Of a stretch of DNA of 64,000 bases, positions 57,810-64,000 are shown piece after piece; positions within the stretch are counted from its first letter, which is position 1; each line of letters starts with the position of its first letter. The notes under the pieces are model-generated. The model was not told the origin of the DNA and did not search any database. It saw only the letters and a program-made list of their open reading frames with translations. The DNA is from DASUPK01 sp963801055 (GTDB taxonomy: Bacteria > Actinomycetota > Thermoleophilia > Solirubrobacterales > 70-9): assembly GCA_963801055.1 (NCBI GenBank), contig CAWDDE010000004.1, forward strand, positions 58,134-122,133, given 5' to 3'. The translations under genes and the position numbers were made by a program.

Positions 57810-58607
57810 GTGAAGGCCGATCGATCAGTTCCGGTCGCGATCACCATCGCGACCTCGGATTCCGGCGGGGGCGCCGGGATCCAGGCGGACCTGAAGGCGT
57901 TCGCCCGCTGCGGGGTCCACGGCACCTCGGCCATCGTCGCGCTCACCGCCCAGAACACACACGAGGTGGTCTCGGTCGAGACGCTGCCGCGGCAGTTCAT
58001 CCTCGACCAAGTGCGGGCCGTTGCGAGCGACATGGGCGTCGACGCGGTGAAGATCGGGATGCTCTTCGACGAGCCCACCATCGAGGCCGTCGCCGAGGCG
58101 CTCGACCTCGTCGGGGGCGCCCCAGTGGTGGTCGATCCCGTGATGGTGGCGGAGAGCGGCGCGGTCCTGCTGAAGCCGGAGGCGAAGCAGGCGCTGGTCG
58201 AGCGGATCCTGCCGCGCGCCGCCGTCGCCACTCCGAACGTCGCCGAGGCGCGCGAGTTGACCGGCCTCGGCGACGAGGCCCCGCCGGAGGAGCTGGTGCG
58301 CGCCGTCCGCGCGCTCGGCCCGGATGCCGCAGTGGTGACGGGCGGCCACATCGAGGACGGCGCCGACCGCTTCTTCGACGGGGAGCAGCTCGAGCTGGTC
58401 GAGGGTCCCCGCCATCCAGGCGGCGCCTCCCATGGCTCCGGATGCACGCATTCTTCCGCGCTCGCCGCTCGCCTGGCGCTCGGGGACAGCCCGCTGGAGG
58501 CGGCCCGCACGGCTCGCCGGATCGCCTCGAATGCGGTGGCCAACGGACTGGGTGGAATCGGCGCCGGGGCCGGACCAGTGGACGTACTGGGCATAATCGG
58601 TCCATGA
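57810..58607 (+). CDS. thiD: Hydroxymethylpyrimidine (phosphate) kinase
   Basis: Phosphorylates the pyrimidine precursor of thiamine. Ribokinase-fold motifs are ATSDSGGGAGIQADLKAFARCG, quoted as DSGGGAGIQADLKAF, VVDPVMVAESGAVLL, quoted as VVDPVMVAESG, and TPNVAEARELTGL. The catalytic GASHGSGCTHSSALAARLALG is quoted as GASHGSGCTHSSALAA, with the Gly-x-Gly-Cys anion hole. It has 265 residues. No other thiamine gene or TPP riboswitch is nearby, so it may serve salvage. Confidence 0.93.
   Translation: MKADRSVPVAITIATSDSGGGAGIQADLKAFARCGVHGTSAIVALTAQNTHEVVSVETLPRQFILDQVRAVASDMGVDAVKIGMLFDEPTIEAVAEALDLVGGAPVVVDPVMVAESGAVLLKPEAKQALVERILPRAAVATPNVAEARELTGLGDEAPPEELVRAVRALGPDAAVVTGGHIEDGADRFFDGEQLELVEGPRHPGGASHGSGCTHSSALAARLALGDSPLEAARTARRIASNAVANGLGGIGAGAGPVDVLGIIGP
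58592..58597 (+). promoter_or_regulatory. -10-like element of the 81-residue ORF
   Basis: CATAAT, 6 nt before the ATG at 58604, inside the end of thiD. Confidence 0.5.
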
Positions 58608-58849
58608 AGCTGCTTCGCATGACTCCCGGAAGGGGCGACGTGCTGCTCGCGGAGGGCGACCCGGCGGTGACGGAGGACGAGGAGCGACTTATCGACGAGT
58701 TCCGTCGCCAGCTCGACCTCGGCATGTGGGCGGCCGTCCCGCATGAGGGGCGCGGCGGCCGCCGCGAGGCGACGATGGTCCGAGACTTCTCCGAGATCCC
58801 CGAGGAGGCCGACCGCGTGATCTTCTTCCCCAAGGCGGCCGGGGGCTGA
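58604..58849 (+). CDS. Hypothetical protein, 81 residues
   Basis: Not recognised. The product is soluble, acidic in the middle (TEDEERLIDEFRRQLDLGMWA, quoted as TEDEERLIDEFRRQLDLG) and ends EEADRVIFFPKAAGG. It overlaps the thiD stop and is followed after one base by the next unknown gene, so thiD and these two are likely one transcript, with an internal promoter-like hexamer. No membrane helix, metal motif or known domain is visible. Confidence 0.7.
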   Translation: MKLLRMTPGRGDVLLAEGDPAVTEDEERLIDEFRRQLDLGMWAAVPHEGRGGRREATMVRDFSEIPEEADRVIFFPKAAGG

Positions 58850-58850
58850 G

Positions 58851-59279
58851 GTGCTCGGCCGCTTTGCCAGAGATCCGGCGCGAGAGCGCCGGGCCGAGGA
58901 ACGGGCCCGTGAGTTGCTTCGCTCCACGGCCGGCCAGGAGGCCCTCGAGATGTACGAGCGACTCGGCTTCCTGTCGGTCGAGGACGAGGGCGGCGAGTAC
59001 GGCTACCTGATCTATCCGCAGCGCCCGATCGTCGGCTATGACGCCCGCAGCGGAGAGCCGCTCTCCGAGTACTGCGTGCGCTTCCGCGACGGCTCCGACC
59101 CCGAGGCGGGGGAGAGGCTGCCCGACGCCGACGATGTGCTCGCCAAGTGGCTAGCCCTGCAGATGGACGAGGCGCACACGATGGGAACGGCCAACGTCCA
59201 CCCGCTCGGGCGCCAGCTCGATCCGGCGATGGTGCGCCGAGACCTGGCTGCCCTGCAGAACTGGAAGGCGACGGCGTGA
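58851..59279 (+). CDS. Hypothetical protein, 142 residues
   Basis: Not recognised. It starts LGRFARDPARERRAEERARELL, quoted as RFARDPARERRAEERAREL, and the centre reads YGYLIYPQRPIVGYDARSGEPL, quoted as GYLIYPQRPIVGYDARSG. It ends NVHPLGRQLDPAMVRRDLAAL, quoted as HPLGRQLDPAMVRRDL. It is a soluble alpha-beta type sequence without known motif. The start at GTG 58851 lies one base after the previous stop, and its stop overlaps the ilvD start, which suggests co-transcription with ilvD. Confidence 0.7.
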   Translation: MLGRFARDPARERRAEERARELLRSTAGQEALEMYERLGFLSVEDEGGEYGYLIYPQRPIVGYDARSGEPLSEYCVRFRDGSDPEAGERLPDADDVLAKWLALQMDEAHTMGTANVHPLGRQLDPAMVRRDLAALQNWKATA

Positions 59280-60979
59280 GCACGCCCGCCAAGGAGGTCG
59301 CGAAGACGAACGGCGCTCCGCGGCCGCGGTCGAGCGCCGTCTTCGACGGCCCCGATCGAGCCTTCGCGCGCGCCTACATGAAGGGGATCGGCTTCGGCGA
59401 CGACGACCTGCGCCGACCGACCGTCGGGATCGCCAATACCTGGATCGAGGCGATGCCGTGCAACTTCCACCTCCGGGGGCTTGCCGAGCACGTCAAGGAG
59501 GGCGTCAGAGCCGCGGGCGGCACCCCACTCGAGTTCAACTCGATCGCGATCTCCGACGGAATCACGATGGGAACCGAGGGGATGAAGACCTCGCTGGTCA
59601 GCCGCGAGGTGATCGCGGACTCGATCGAGCTGACGGCGCGCGGCTACCAGTTCGACGCCGTGATCGCGCTCTCCGGCTGCGACAAGACCATTCCCGGCTG
59701 CGTGATGGCGCTTGCCCGCCTCGACGTCCCCTCGCTGATGCTCTATGGCGGCTCGATCCTGCCGGGTCGCTGGCGGGGCCGGGACGTGACGATCCAGGAC
59801 GTCTTCGAGGCGATCGGCAAGCACGCCACCGGCGAGATCAGCGAGGACGAGCTCTACGAGCTCGAGGGCTGCGCCAGCCCTGGCGCCGGCGCCTGCGGGG
59901 CTCAGTTCACCGCCAACACGATGGCCTGCGCGTTCGAGGTGATGGGGATTACGCCAATGGGCTCCGGGATGATCCCCGCCGTCGACGGCGCCCGCGAACA
60001 GGTCGCCCGCGACTGCGGCGAGCTGGTGATGAAAGTCCTCGCCGAGGATCTACGCCCCAGCCAGCTGATCACGCGCGAGTCGCTCGAGAACGCCATCGCC
60101 ACCGTCTGCATGTCTGGCGGCTCCACCAACGGCGTGCTCCACCTGCTCGCCGTCGCGAACGAGGCCGGGATCGAGCTGACGATCGACGACTTCGACCGGA
60201 TCTCCGAGCGCACCCCGCTGCTCGGCGACCTCAAGCCGGGCGGCCGCTTCGTCGCCAAGGACCTCTTCGAGGCCGGCGGAGTCGGGGTCCTCGCGAAGCG
60301 GCTCGACGAGGCGGGGGTGCTGCACCGCGACGCGCTCACCGTCACCGGCAGGACGATCGGCGAGGAGGCCGATGCTGCGGTCGAGACGCCCGGCCAAGAG
60401 GTCGTGCGCCCGCTGTCGGATCCGCTCAAGCCGACTGGAGGTCTCGTGATCCTCCGAGGCAACCTCGCCCCCGACGGGTGCGTGGTCAAGGTCGCCGGGG
60501 AGGAGCGCCGCAGCCACACCGGCCCCGCCCGGGTCTTCGGCTCGGAGGAGGAGTGCTTCAAGGCCGTCCACGACCAGCAGATCAAACCCGGCGACGTCGT
60601 CGTGATCCGCAACGAGGGCCCTTCGGGCGGTCCGGGGATGCGCGAGATGCTTCAGGTGACCGCCGCGCTGGTGGGTGAGGGCATCGGTGACCAGGTCGCC
60701 CTGCTCACCGACGGGCGCTTCTCGGGAGCGACGCACGGCCTGATGGCCGGCCACGTGGCGCCCGAGGCGATTCGCGGCGGGCCGATCGCCGCCGTCCAGG
60801 ACGGCGACGAGATCACCCTCGACATCGACACCCGTCGCCTCGACGTCGACCTCTCCGACGAGGAGATCGCCAAGCGCATCGAGGCCTACCGGCCGCCCGA
60901 ACCGCACTACCGCCGCGGCGTGATGGCCAAGTACGCCGCTTCGGTGTCGAGCGCTTCAGAGGGCGCCGTCACCTTCTAG
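59276..60979 (+). CDS. ilvD: Dihydroxy-acid dehydratase
   Basis: An iron-sulfur dehydratase in valine, leucine and isoleucine synthesis. Cluster and substrate motifs are NTWIEAMPCNFHL (first Cys), ALSGCDKTIPGCVMALARLD, quoted as SGCDKTIPGCVMAL, and CASPGAGACGAQFTANTMAC, quoted as GAGACGAQFTANTM. LTDGRFSGATHGLMAGHVAPEA, quoted as TDGRFSGATHGLMAGH, is in the C-terminal half. It has 567 residues, normal for the family. GTG 59276 overlaps the upstream gene's stop. No other ilv gene is in the window. Confidence 0.96.
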   Translation: MSTPAKEVAKTNGAPRPRSSAVFDGPDRAFARAYMKGIGFGDDDLRRPTVGIANTWIEAMPCNFHLRGLAEHVKEGVRAAGGTPLEFNSIAISDGITMGTEGMKTSLVSREVIADSIELTARGYQFDAVIALSGCDKTIPGCVMALARLDVPSLMLYGGSILPGRWRGRDVTIQDVFEAIGKHATGEISEDELYELEGCASPGAGACGAQFTANTMACAFEVMGITPMGSGMIPAVDGAREQVARDCGELVMKVLAEDLRPSQLITRESLENAIATVCMSGGSTNGVLHLLAVANEAGIELTIDDFDRISERTPLLGDLKPGGRFVAKDLFEAGGVGVLAKRLDEAGVLHRDALTVTGRTIGEEADAAVETPGQEVVRPLSDPLKPTGGLVILRGNLAPDGCVVKVAGEERRSHTGPARVFGSEEECFKAVHDQQIKPGDVVVIRNEGPSGGPGMREMLQVTAALVGEGIGDQVALLTDGRFSGATHGLMAGHVAPEAIRGGPIAAVQDGDEITLDIDTRRLDVDLSDEEIAKRIEAYRPPEPHYRRGVMAKYAASVSSASEGAVTF

Positions 60980-61022
60980 TCGGCCGGCGGGAGGCTTGCC
61001 ACCGACGCCTGCTCTGATGGGG

Positions 61023-62051
61023 TCAGTCCAGCTCGCCGGAGCGCTTCAGGAAGTCCTCGACGACCCGGTTGAACCGCACCGGCCGCTCGATCTGGGGAAC
61101 GTGCCCGCAGTTGTCGAAGATGACGAGCTCGGCGCTGTCGCCGATGCGCTTCTTGTAGGAGAACGCCGCCGGTACCGGGACGACCCGGTCGTTACGGCCC
61201 CAGACGATCAAGGTCGGCACGCCGATCTCCTCGAGCCGGTGGCGGATGTCGTATCCGAAGAGGTTCGTCATCGCATCGAAGTAGCCGGGGCTCTTCAGAG
61301 CCGGGATGACGTTCTCCCAGAGCATTTCGCGCCGCAGCGCGTCGGGGTCATGAAAGACGCCGCGGAAGGCGCGCTTGCGGAACTTTGACCGGCTGATCCC
61401 GGACATCCGGAAGCGGAGCGCGAGCGGGGCCGCGGCGCGGCCGACCCGGGCGATCATCTCCGCCGGCTCGCGCCGCGCGCGCGCCCAGGTGATGCCTGCC
61501 GCCGAGACGAGGACGAGCTCGTCGACCCGTCCGGGCTCGGTGATCGCCACCTCCGTGGCGATGAAACCGCCCATCGAGTTACCGATCAGCGAGCAGCGCT
61601 CGATACCGAGCCGCTCGCAGAAATCACGCACGAATCGGCCGTAGGCGGGGATCGAGATCTCCCAGGGCGGCATCGGACTGGCCCCGAAGCCGGGCAGGTC
61701 CAGCGCGATCACCCGCCGGGAGCGGGCGAAATGGGGGATGTTCTCGAGCCAGTTCTGCCATGCGCCCGCGAGGCCGTGGACGAAGACCACCGGGTTGCCC
61801 TCGCCCATCTCGACATAGTTGACCCGGGCGCCGACCACCTCGACCTCTCTGAGGTGCTCGCGCCAGTCGACCCGGAGCCACTCCGGATCGGGGTCGCCGT
61901 ACGGGTCGGGGCCGTCGGAGGGGGTCGCCGGCGGGAGCTCCACCCGGCCGGCCGCCAGGCGCACCGCGAAGGCGGTGTCCGAGGCGATCCGGCGCAGCTC
62001 GTCGCGGACGGGCCGCTGTTCCTCAGTGGTGACGGTCATCGGCTTCGCCAT
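61023..62051 (-). CDS. Alpha/beta hydrolase
   Basis: An alpha/beta-hydrolase-fold protein of about 342 residues. The nucleophile elbow is LIGNSMGGFIATEVAI, quoted as IGNSMGGFIA, with Ser near residue 165. The acid is probably Asp in VWGRNDRVVP, and the His is in CGHVPQIERP. The oxyanion region reads VVFVHGLAGAWQNW, quoted as FVHGLAGAWQNW. Start MAKPMTVTTEE at 62051 or MTVTTEE at 62039 is likelier than 62084, because residues 1-15 of the longest frame come from the palindromic repeat. Substrate unknown. Confidence 0.85.
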   Translation of the reverse strand: MAKPMTVTTEEQRPVRDELRRIASDTAFAVRLAAGRVELPPATPSDGPDPYGDPDPEWLRVDWREHLREVEVVGARVNYVEMGEGNPVVFVHGLAGAWQNWLENIPHFARSRRVIALDLPGFGASPMPPWEISIPAYGRFVRDFCERLGIERCSLIGNSMGGFIATEVAITEPGRVDELVLVSAAGITWARARREPAEMIARVGRAAAPLALRFRMSGISRSKFRKRAFRGVFHDPDALRREMLWENVIPALKSPGYFDAMTNLFGYDIRHRLEEIGVPTLIVWGRNDRVVPVPAAFSYKKRIGDSAELVIFDNCGHVPQIERPVRFNRVVEDFLKRSGELD

Positions 62052-62084
62052 CAAACGGGTCGCGCCTGGGGCGCGTCCTCGCAT
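62040..62084 (-). repeat. Dispersed palindromic repeat, copy 9 (simplest unit)
   Basis: On the minus strand it reads ATGCGAGGACGCGCC-CCAG-GCGCGACCCGTTTG then ATGGCGAAGCCG. The hairpin GGACGCGCC/GGCGCGACCC is clear. This 45-base copy best shows the unit. Confidence 0.85.
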
Positions 62085-62180
62085 CTACGCGTACCCCATC
62101 CGCTCGAGGATCGGAATCTCGCGGATCTGGCGACTAGGCACGGAGGGCCTCTCCCACGCACGAAACCTACCGATTGGACC

Positions 62181-62230
62181 CGGTTGTTTCCGGTTGTTTC
62201 GGTGTCTGACTGGCGAACAACTGGCGAACA
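62181..62230 (+). repeat. Two adjacent tandem duplications
   Basis: CGGTTGTTTC twice (62181-62190, 62191-62200), then, after GGTGTCTG, ACTGGCGAACA twice (62209-62219, 62220-62230). Exact copies, the only such tandem units noticed in the window; they resemble arm or core repeats of recombination sites. Confidence 0.6.
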
Positions 62231-62433
62231 GATCCCGCCAGAAACCGTCCCCGCCGCCTGCCACACTCCCAGTGCCGTCCGAGGACCCGACGGGGTAAGG
62301 ACGACGACATAGCACCGACCGACGGCAAGATTGAGGGCCGAGGAGACGAGGGGCCGGAAACGGCCGAGTCCGGACGGCGAGGTCGAGGACTGACGGTCGT
62401 GCATCCAAGCAACGCGACTTCGCCAGCGCGGGG

Positions 62434-62440
62434 AAAGGAG
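62434..62440 (+). promoter_or_regulatory. Strong Shine-Dalgarno before the 47-codon ORF
   Basis: AAAGGAG, 10 nt before the ATG at 62451. Confidence 0.6.
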
Positions 62441-62450
62441 CACGACGCAA

Positions 62451-62594
62451 ATGAACACCAGCTATCGCCAGCACATGCAGCGGGCGGTCGATATCCAGCA
62501 GCAGGCCCTGGACCAGAACCGTGAGATGACGGCCGAGGAGCAGGAGCGCCAGGGCGTCAGGAAGCCCTTACACCGCGGCGACCGAGCGCCGTGA
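62451..62594 (+). CDS. 47-residue ORF, possible phage capsid N-terminal remnant
   Basis: A short ORF with a good ribosome site. The product begins MNTSYRQHMQRAVDIQQQAL and continues DQNREMTAEEQERQG, then changes to a basic end KPLHRGDRAP. The helix followed by NREMTAEEQE resembles the N-terminal scaffold segment of HK97-type major capsid proteins, where ENRELTDEE-like stretches are common. It is far too short to be a capsid gene, so it would be a truncated remnant. It may equally be an unrelated small protein. Confidence 0.45.
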   Translation: MNTSYRQHMQRAVDIQQQALDQNREMTAEEQERQGVRKPLHRGDRAP

Positions 62595-62716
62595 CCAGGA
62601 TCCCGACTACAGACCCTCGAGGCACCGCCGCCAGTCCTGAGCAGCGAGACCCGGCCCGTACCCCTGTGGCCCAAGCCGACGCTTAGGAAGGCACGTAGGG
62701 ACACCACGAAGATGCC

Positions 62717-62723
62717 GGGGAGG
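62717..62723 (+). promoter_or_regulatory. Shine-Dalgarno of the 62729 gene
   Basis: GGGGAGG, 5 nt before the ATG at 62729. Confidence 0.6.
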
Positions 62724-62728
62724 TGAAA

Positions 62729-62956
62729 ATGAAGACACGGACAATGCGGAAGATCGCGGTGCTGATGACCGGCTCGGCGCTGGCCCTTTCCTTCCCGGTC
62801 GCGAGCTCGGTCGCCCAACCGAACGGGAACCACGGTTGCCCACACAAGGGTAGTCAGGGCCAGGGACCTAAGAAGAGCAAGAGCGACCTCCCGAGCCAAG
62901 CTCGGGACAAGGGCCTCAAGTGCGGCTTCGAGAAGGGCGCGAACAACGCGGACTGA
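62729..62956 (+). CDS. Small secreted protein, 75 residues
   Basis: Not recognised. It has a clear signal peptide: basic MKTRTMRKIA, then a hydrophobic core AVLMTGSALALSFPVASS, quoted as VLMTGSALALSFPVA, and a likely cleavage after SVA. The mature part is about 45 residues, hydrophilic and rich in Gly, Lys and Asn, with two cysteines in HGCPHKG and LKCGFEKG that could form a disulfide. GTG 62723 is an alternative start. A good hairpin follows the stop. It is probably exported; its function is unknown. Confidence 0.65.
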   Translation: MKTRTMRKIAVLMTGSALALSFPVASSVAQPNGNHGCPHKGSQGQGPKKSKSDLPSQARDKGLKCGFEKGANNAD

Positions 62957-62978
62957 CCGATAGCTATCTCCATGGCGG

Positions 62979-63005
62979 ACCGGGGCGCTCATCGAGTGCC
63001 CCGGT
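62979..63005 (+). terminator. Hairpin after the 62729 gene
   Basis: ACCGGGGC and GCCCCGGT, an 8-bp stem with an 11-base loop, followed by TCTCGTT. Confidence 0.6.
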
Positions 63006-63258
63006 TCTCGTTCCCTGATCCAAGCCGAGGCTGCCGAGCTAGCGAGGGACAACTAAGGGCCGGCGGTTGTTGTGTGTGTGCCTCCTCACTTCCGACCCTC
63101 CCCCCCCGGCATAGGCTCGGTTTCGCCTCGGTTCGACTTTTTTCTATCCCCCTGTGCGTCGGGCCGGGGTTTCCTCTGCTAGCTCCTTCATCCTCAACTC
63201 GGAGGGGAGGGTCGCAAGCGTGAAGCGCGGGTTTCGCAAACCGCCGATTGCCTGCCTG

Positions 63259-63315
63259 TAAAAGGAACCCGTATTCGCGGCGGTTTCGTCGCCCAGCACG
63301 CGTACGGTTCCTTGT
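63259..63315 (+). ncRNA. Candidate structured RNA element
   Basis: Imperfect long stem-loop: AAAGGAACC-C-GTA on the left pairs with TAC-GGTTCCTT on the right, with an inner GCGGCGG...GTCGC helix. It could be a leader element or small RNA; no family was recognised. Confidence 0.3.
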
Positions 63316-63591
63316 GCCGCTCGCGCTCGGCCGGGCCCGGGTGGCAAACATAAACCGCCGACCGTCGAAAGGCGGTCCTCGCACGATCCGCGACTCCGGC
63401 GAATCCCATCTTGCGGTAAGTCAGGGGGCGCAACAGGCTCTGCGCCGCGCAAAAACGCCGTGACCGAATCGCACCGGGTGAGCCGGACTAGGTCGCCGAG
63501 GGAACACAGGTTCCGAGGGAACAGACGTTCGCCCATACCCCAATGGGGTTGTTGTGACGCTTTGTGACTAACAGGGGGTATTCCGAACAAT

Positions 63592-63598
63592 GAGGAGG
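63592..63598 (+). promoter_or_regulatory. Strong Shine-Dalgarno of the 63603 gene
   Basis: GAGGAGG, 4 nt before the ATG at 63603. Confidence 0.7.
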
Positions 63599-63602
63599 CA
63601 GC

Positions 63603-63905
63603 ATGCGTAAGCGTGTAGCAGCAGCCGTCGCGGTCGCGGCGGTCGGCGTCGGCCTGACAGTCCCGGCGTTCGGAGGCTCGGCGCTGGCCGCGTCAGGTTC
63701 GGCGCGTCAGTGCGCAGAAGATGGCGGCACGTACGTCAAGAACGGGCCGGACGCGACGTGCGTGTTCCCTGAGGAATCGGTCGCGAACGAGAACGCCAAC
63801 CCGAACAACAACGGCCAGACGACAGAGGAGACGACGACGGGGCATGGCAATATCAACAACGACCCCGTGACGACGTGCACCGGCCCTCCGGGGCAGTGCC
63901 GCTAA
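63603..63905 (+). CDS. Small secreted Asn/Thr-rich protein, 100 residues
   Basis: Not recognised. A signal peptide MRKRVAAAVAVAAVGVGLTV with likely cleavage after SALA precedes a mature part of about 70 residues. This part has four cysteines (QCAEDGG, ATCVFP, TTCTG, GQCR) and a low-complexity middle rich in Asn, Thr and Glu (NENANPNNNGQTTEETTTG). Two disulfides are possible. It has a strong ribosome site, a long non-coding leader and an ideal hairpin after the stop, all signs of an abundantly expressed exported protein. Function unknown. Confidence 0.75.
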   Translation: MRKRVAAAVAVAAVGVGLTVPAFGGSALAASGSARQCAEDGGTYVKNGPDATCVFPEESVANENANPNNNGQTTEETTTGHGNINNDPVTTCTGPPGQCR

Positions 63906-63932
63906 GTCGATTCCTAAGCTGAGAAGTGCTGA

Positions 63933-63965
63933 AAGAGCGCCGGGGCTTCTAGTCCCGGCGCTCTT
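63933..63965 (+). terminator. Strong terminator hairpin after the 63603 gene
   Basis: AAGAGCGCCGGG and CCCGGCGCTCTT form a perfect 12-bp stem with a 9-base loop, followed by TGCGTT. The remaining bases to 64000 show no gene. Confidence 0.75.
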
Positions 63966-64000
63966 GCGTTGAGGGCAAGGAGCAGACACCTGCCAGTGCC

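Larger units (their letters stand above)
62085..62450. other. Gene-poor stretch right of the hydrolase
   Basis: No convincing gene. Two short tandem duplications lie at 62181-62230. Several frames stay open on the minus strand because of base composition, none with recognisable protein features. Confidence 0.5.
62957..63602 (+). other. 646-base stretch without a gene, with several RNA hairpins
   Basis: No convincing coding frame in either strand. It holds the hairpin at 62979-63005, a long imperfect stem at 63259-63315 (AAGGAACC...GGTTCCTT), ACCGCC/AGGCGGT near 63352-63375, a GAGGGAACA direct repeat around 63498-63520 and CCCC-AA-TGGGG near 63538. AT-rich runs and homopolymers set it apart from the rest of the window. 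Confidence 0.6.

Noticed and set aside
62095..62300. tRNA or tmRNA gene as an integration target beside the tandem repeats
   Set aside because: No cloverleaf, T-loop GGTTCGAATCC-like motif or acceptor stem could be found on either strand.
63335..63425. c-di-GMP-I (GEMM) riboswitch
   Set aside because: GGCAAAC, GAAA and CCGGC appear in order, but the conserved GGGACGCAAAGCC segment is missing; a covariance search would decide.

Overview
The window is 64 kb of GC-rich DNA with dense, mostly plus-strand housekeeping genes. Gene order (scpAB-rluB; coaD-sepIVA-like-yceD-rpmF-plsX-acpP-rnc-smc-ftsY-ffh-rpsP-KH-trmD-rplS-lepB-rnhB-yraN-comM-dprA), AroH-type chorismate mutase, DUF3352 and SepIVA-like proteins, and many GTG/TTG starts suggest a high-GC actinomycetote, most likely Thermoleophilia (Solirubrobacterales/Gaiellales). 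The class assignment is inference; no rRNA gene is present. No prophage, CRISPR array, tRNA or transposase is evident, apart from weak traces at the right end.

Layout: 1-1881 (minus) is a two-gene end-joining unit, a stand-alone ATP-dependent ligase followed by Ku cut by the window edge. 1932-6345 holds a FetAB-type exporter, a polysaccharide deacetylase, an MFS pump and a flavin/F420-type oxidase-fold protein. 6378-11046 holds trpS, scpA-scpB, two cell-wall hydrolases and rluB. 11043-16894 is an aromatic amino-acid cluster (aroH, GNAT, hisC, aroF-type DAHP synthase, tyrA, aroA) with an aromatic-rich leader peptide before the DAHP synthase. 17372-27620 carries cmk, der, a DUF3352 protein, metK, priA, def, fmt, a zinc-ribbon protein and rpe. 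27791-29239 (minus) is a flippase. 29336-32914 is a complete riboflavin operon (ribD-ribE-ribBA-ribH). 32932-39347 has rpmB, fakA-like, a GST-like protein, DUF427, recG, rsmD and coaD. 39510-57779 is the division, lipid, secretion and translation block. 57810-62084 has thiD, two small unknown genes, ilvD and an alpha/beta hydrolase. 62085-64000 is gene-poor, with small secreted proteins, tandem repeats, a phage-like 47-codon ORF and a 600-base structured non-coding stretch.

Four signals cross these regions. (1) A palindromic repeat family occurs at nine loci, nearly all at gene ends, where it encodes termini of MetK, AcpP, the deacetylase and possibly other proteins. (2) A -10-like hexamer sits 5-10 nt before the start codon of more than 25 genes without a Shine-Dalgarno sequence, implying widespread leaderless transcripts; the right-end genes instead use strong ribosome binding sites. 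(3) The attenuator-like leader before the DAHP synthase should couple aromatic supply to aroF-tyrA-aroA. (4) Four conserved genes (der, priA, rsmD, trmD), and probably an amidase gene, change reading frame once. Sequencing or assembly indels are the likeliest cause, but this needs checking because the genes are essential.

A wholly new multi-gene system is not obvious. The best candidates for something undescribed are the repeat family, the RNase III lacking two catalytic acids, and the structured right-end region.
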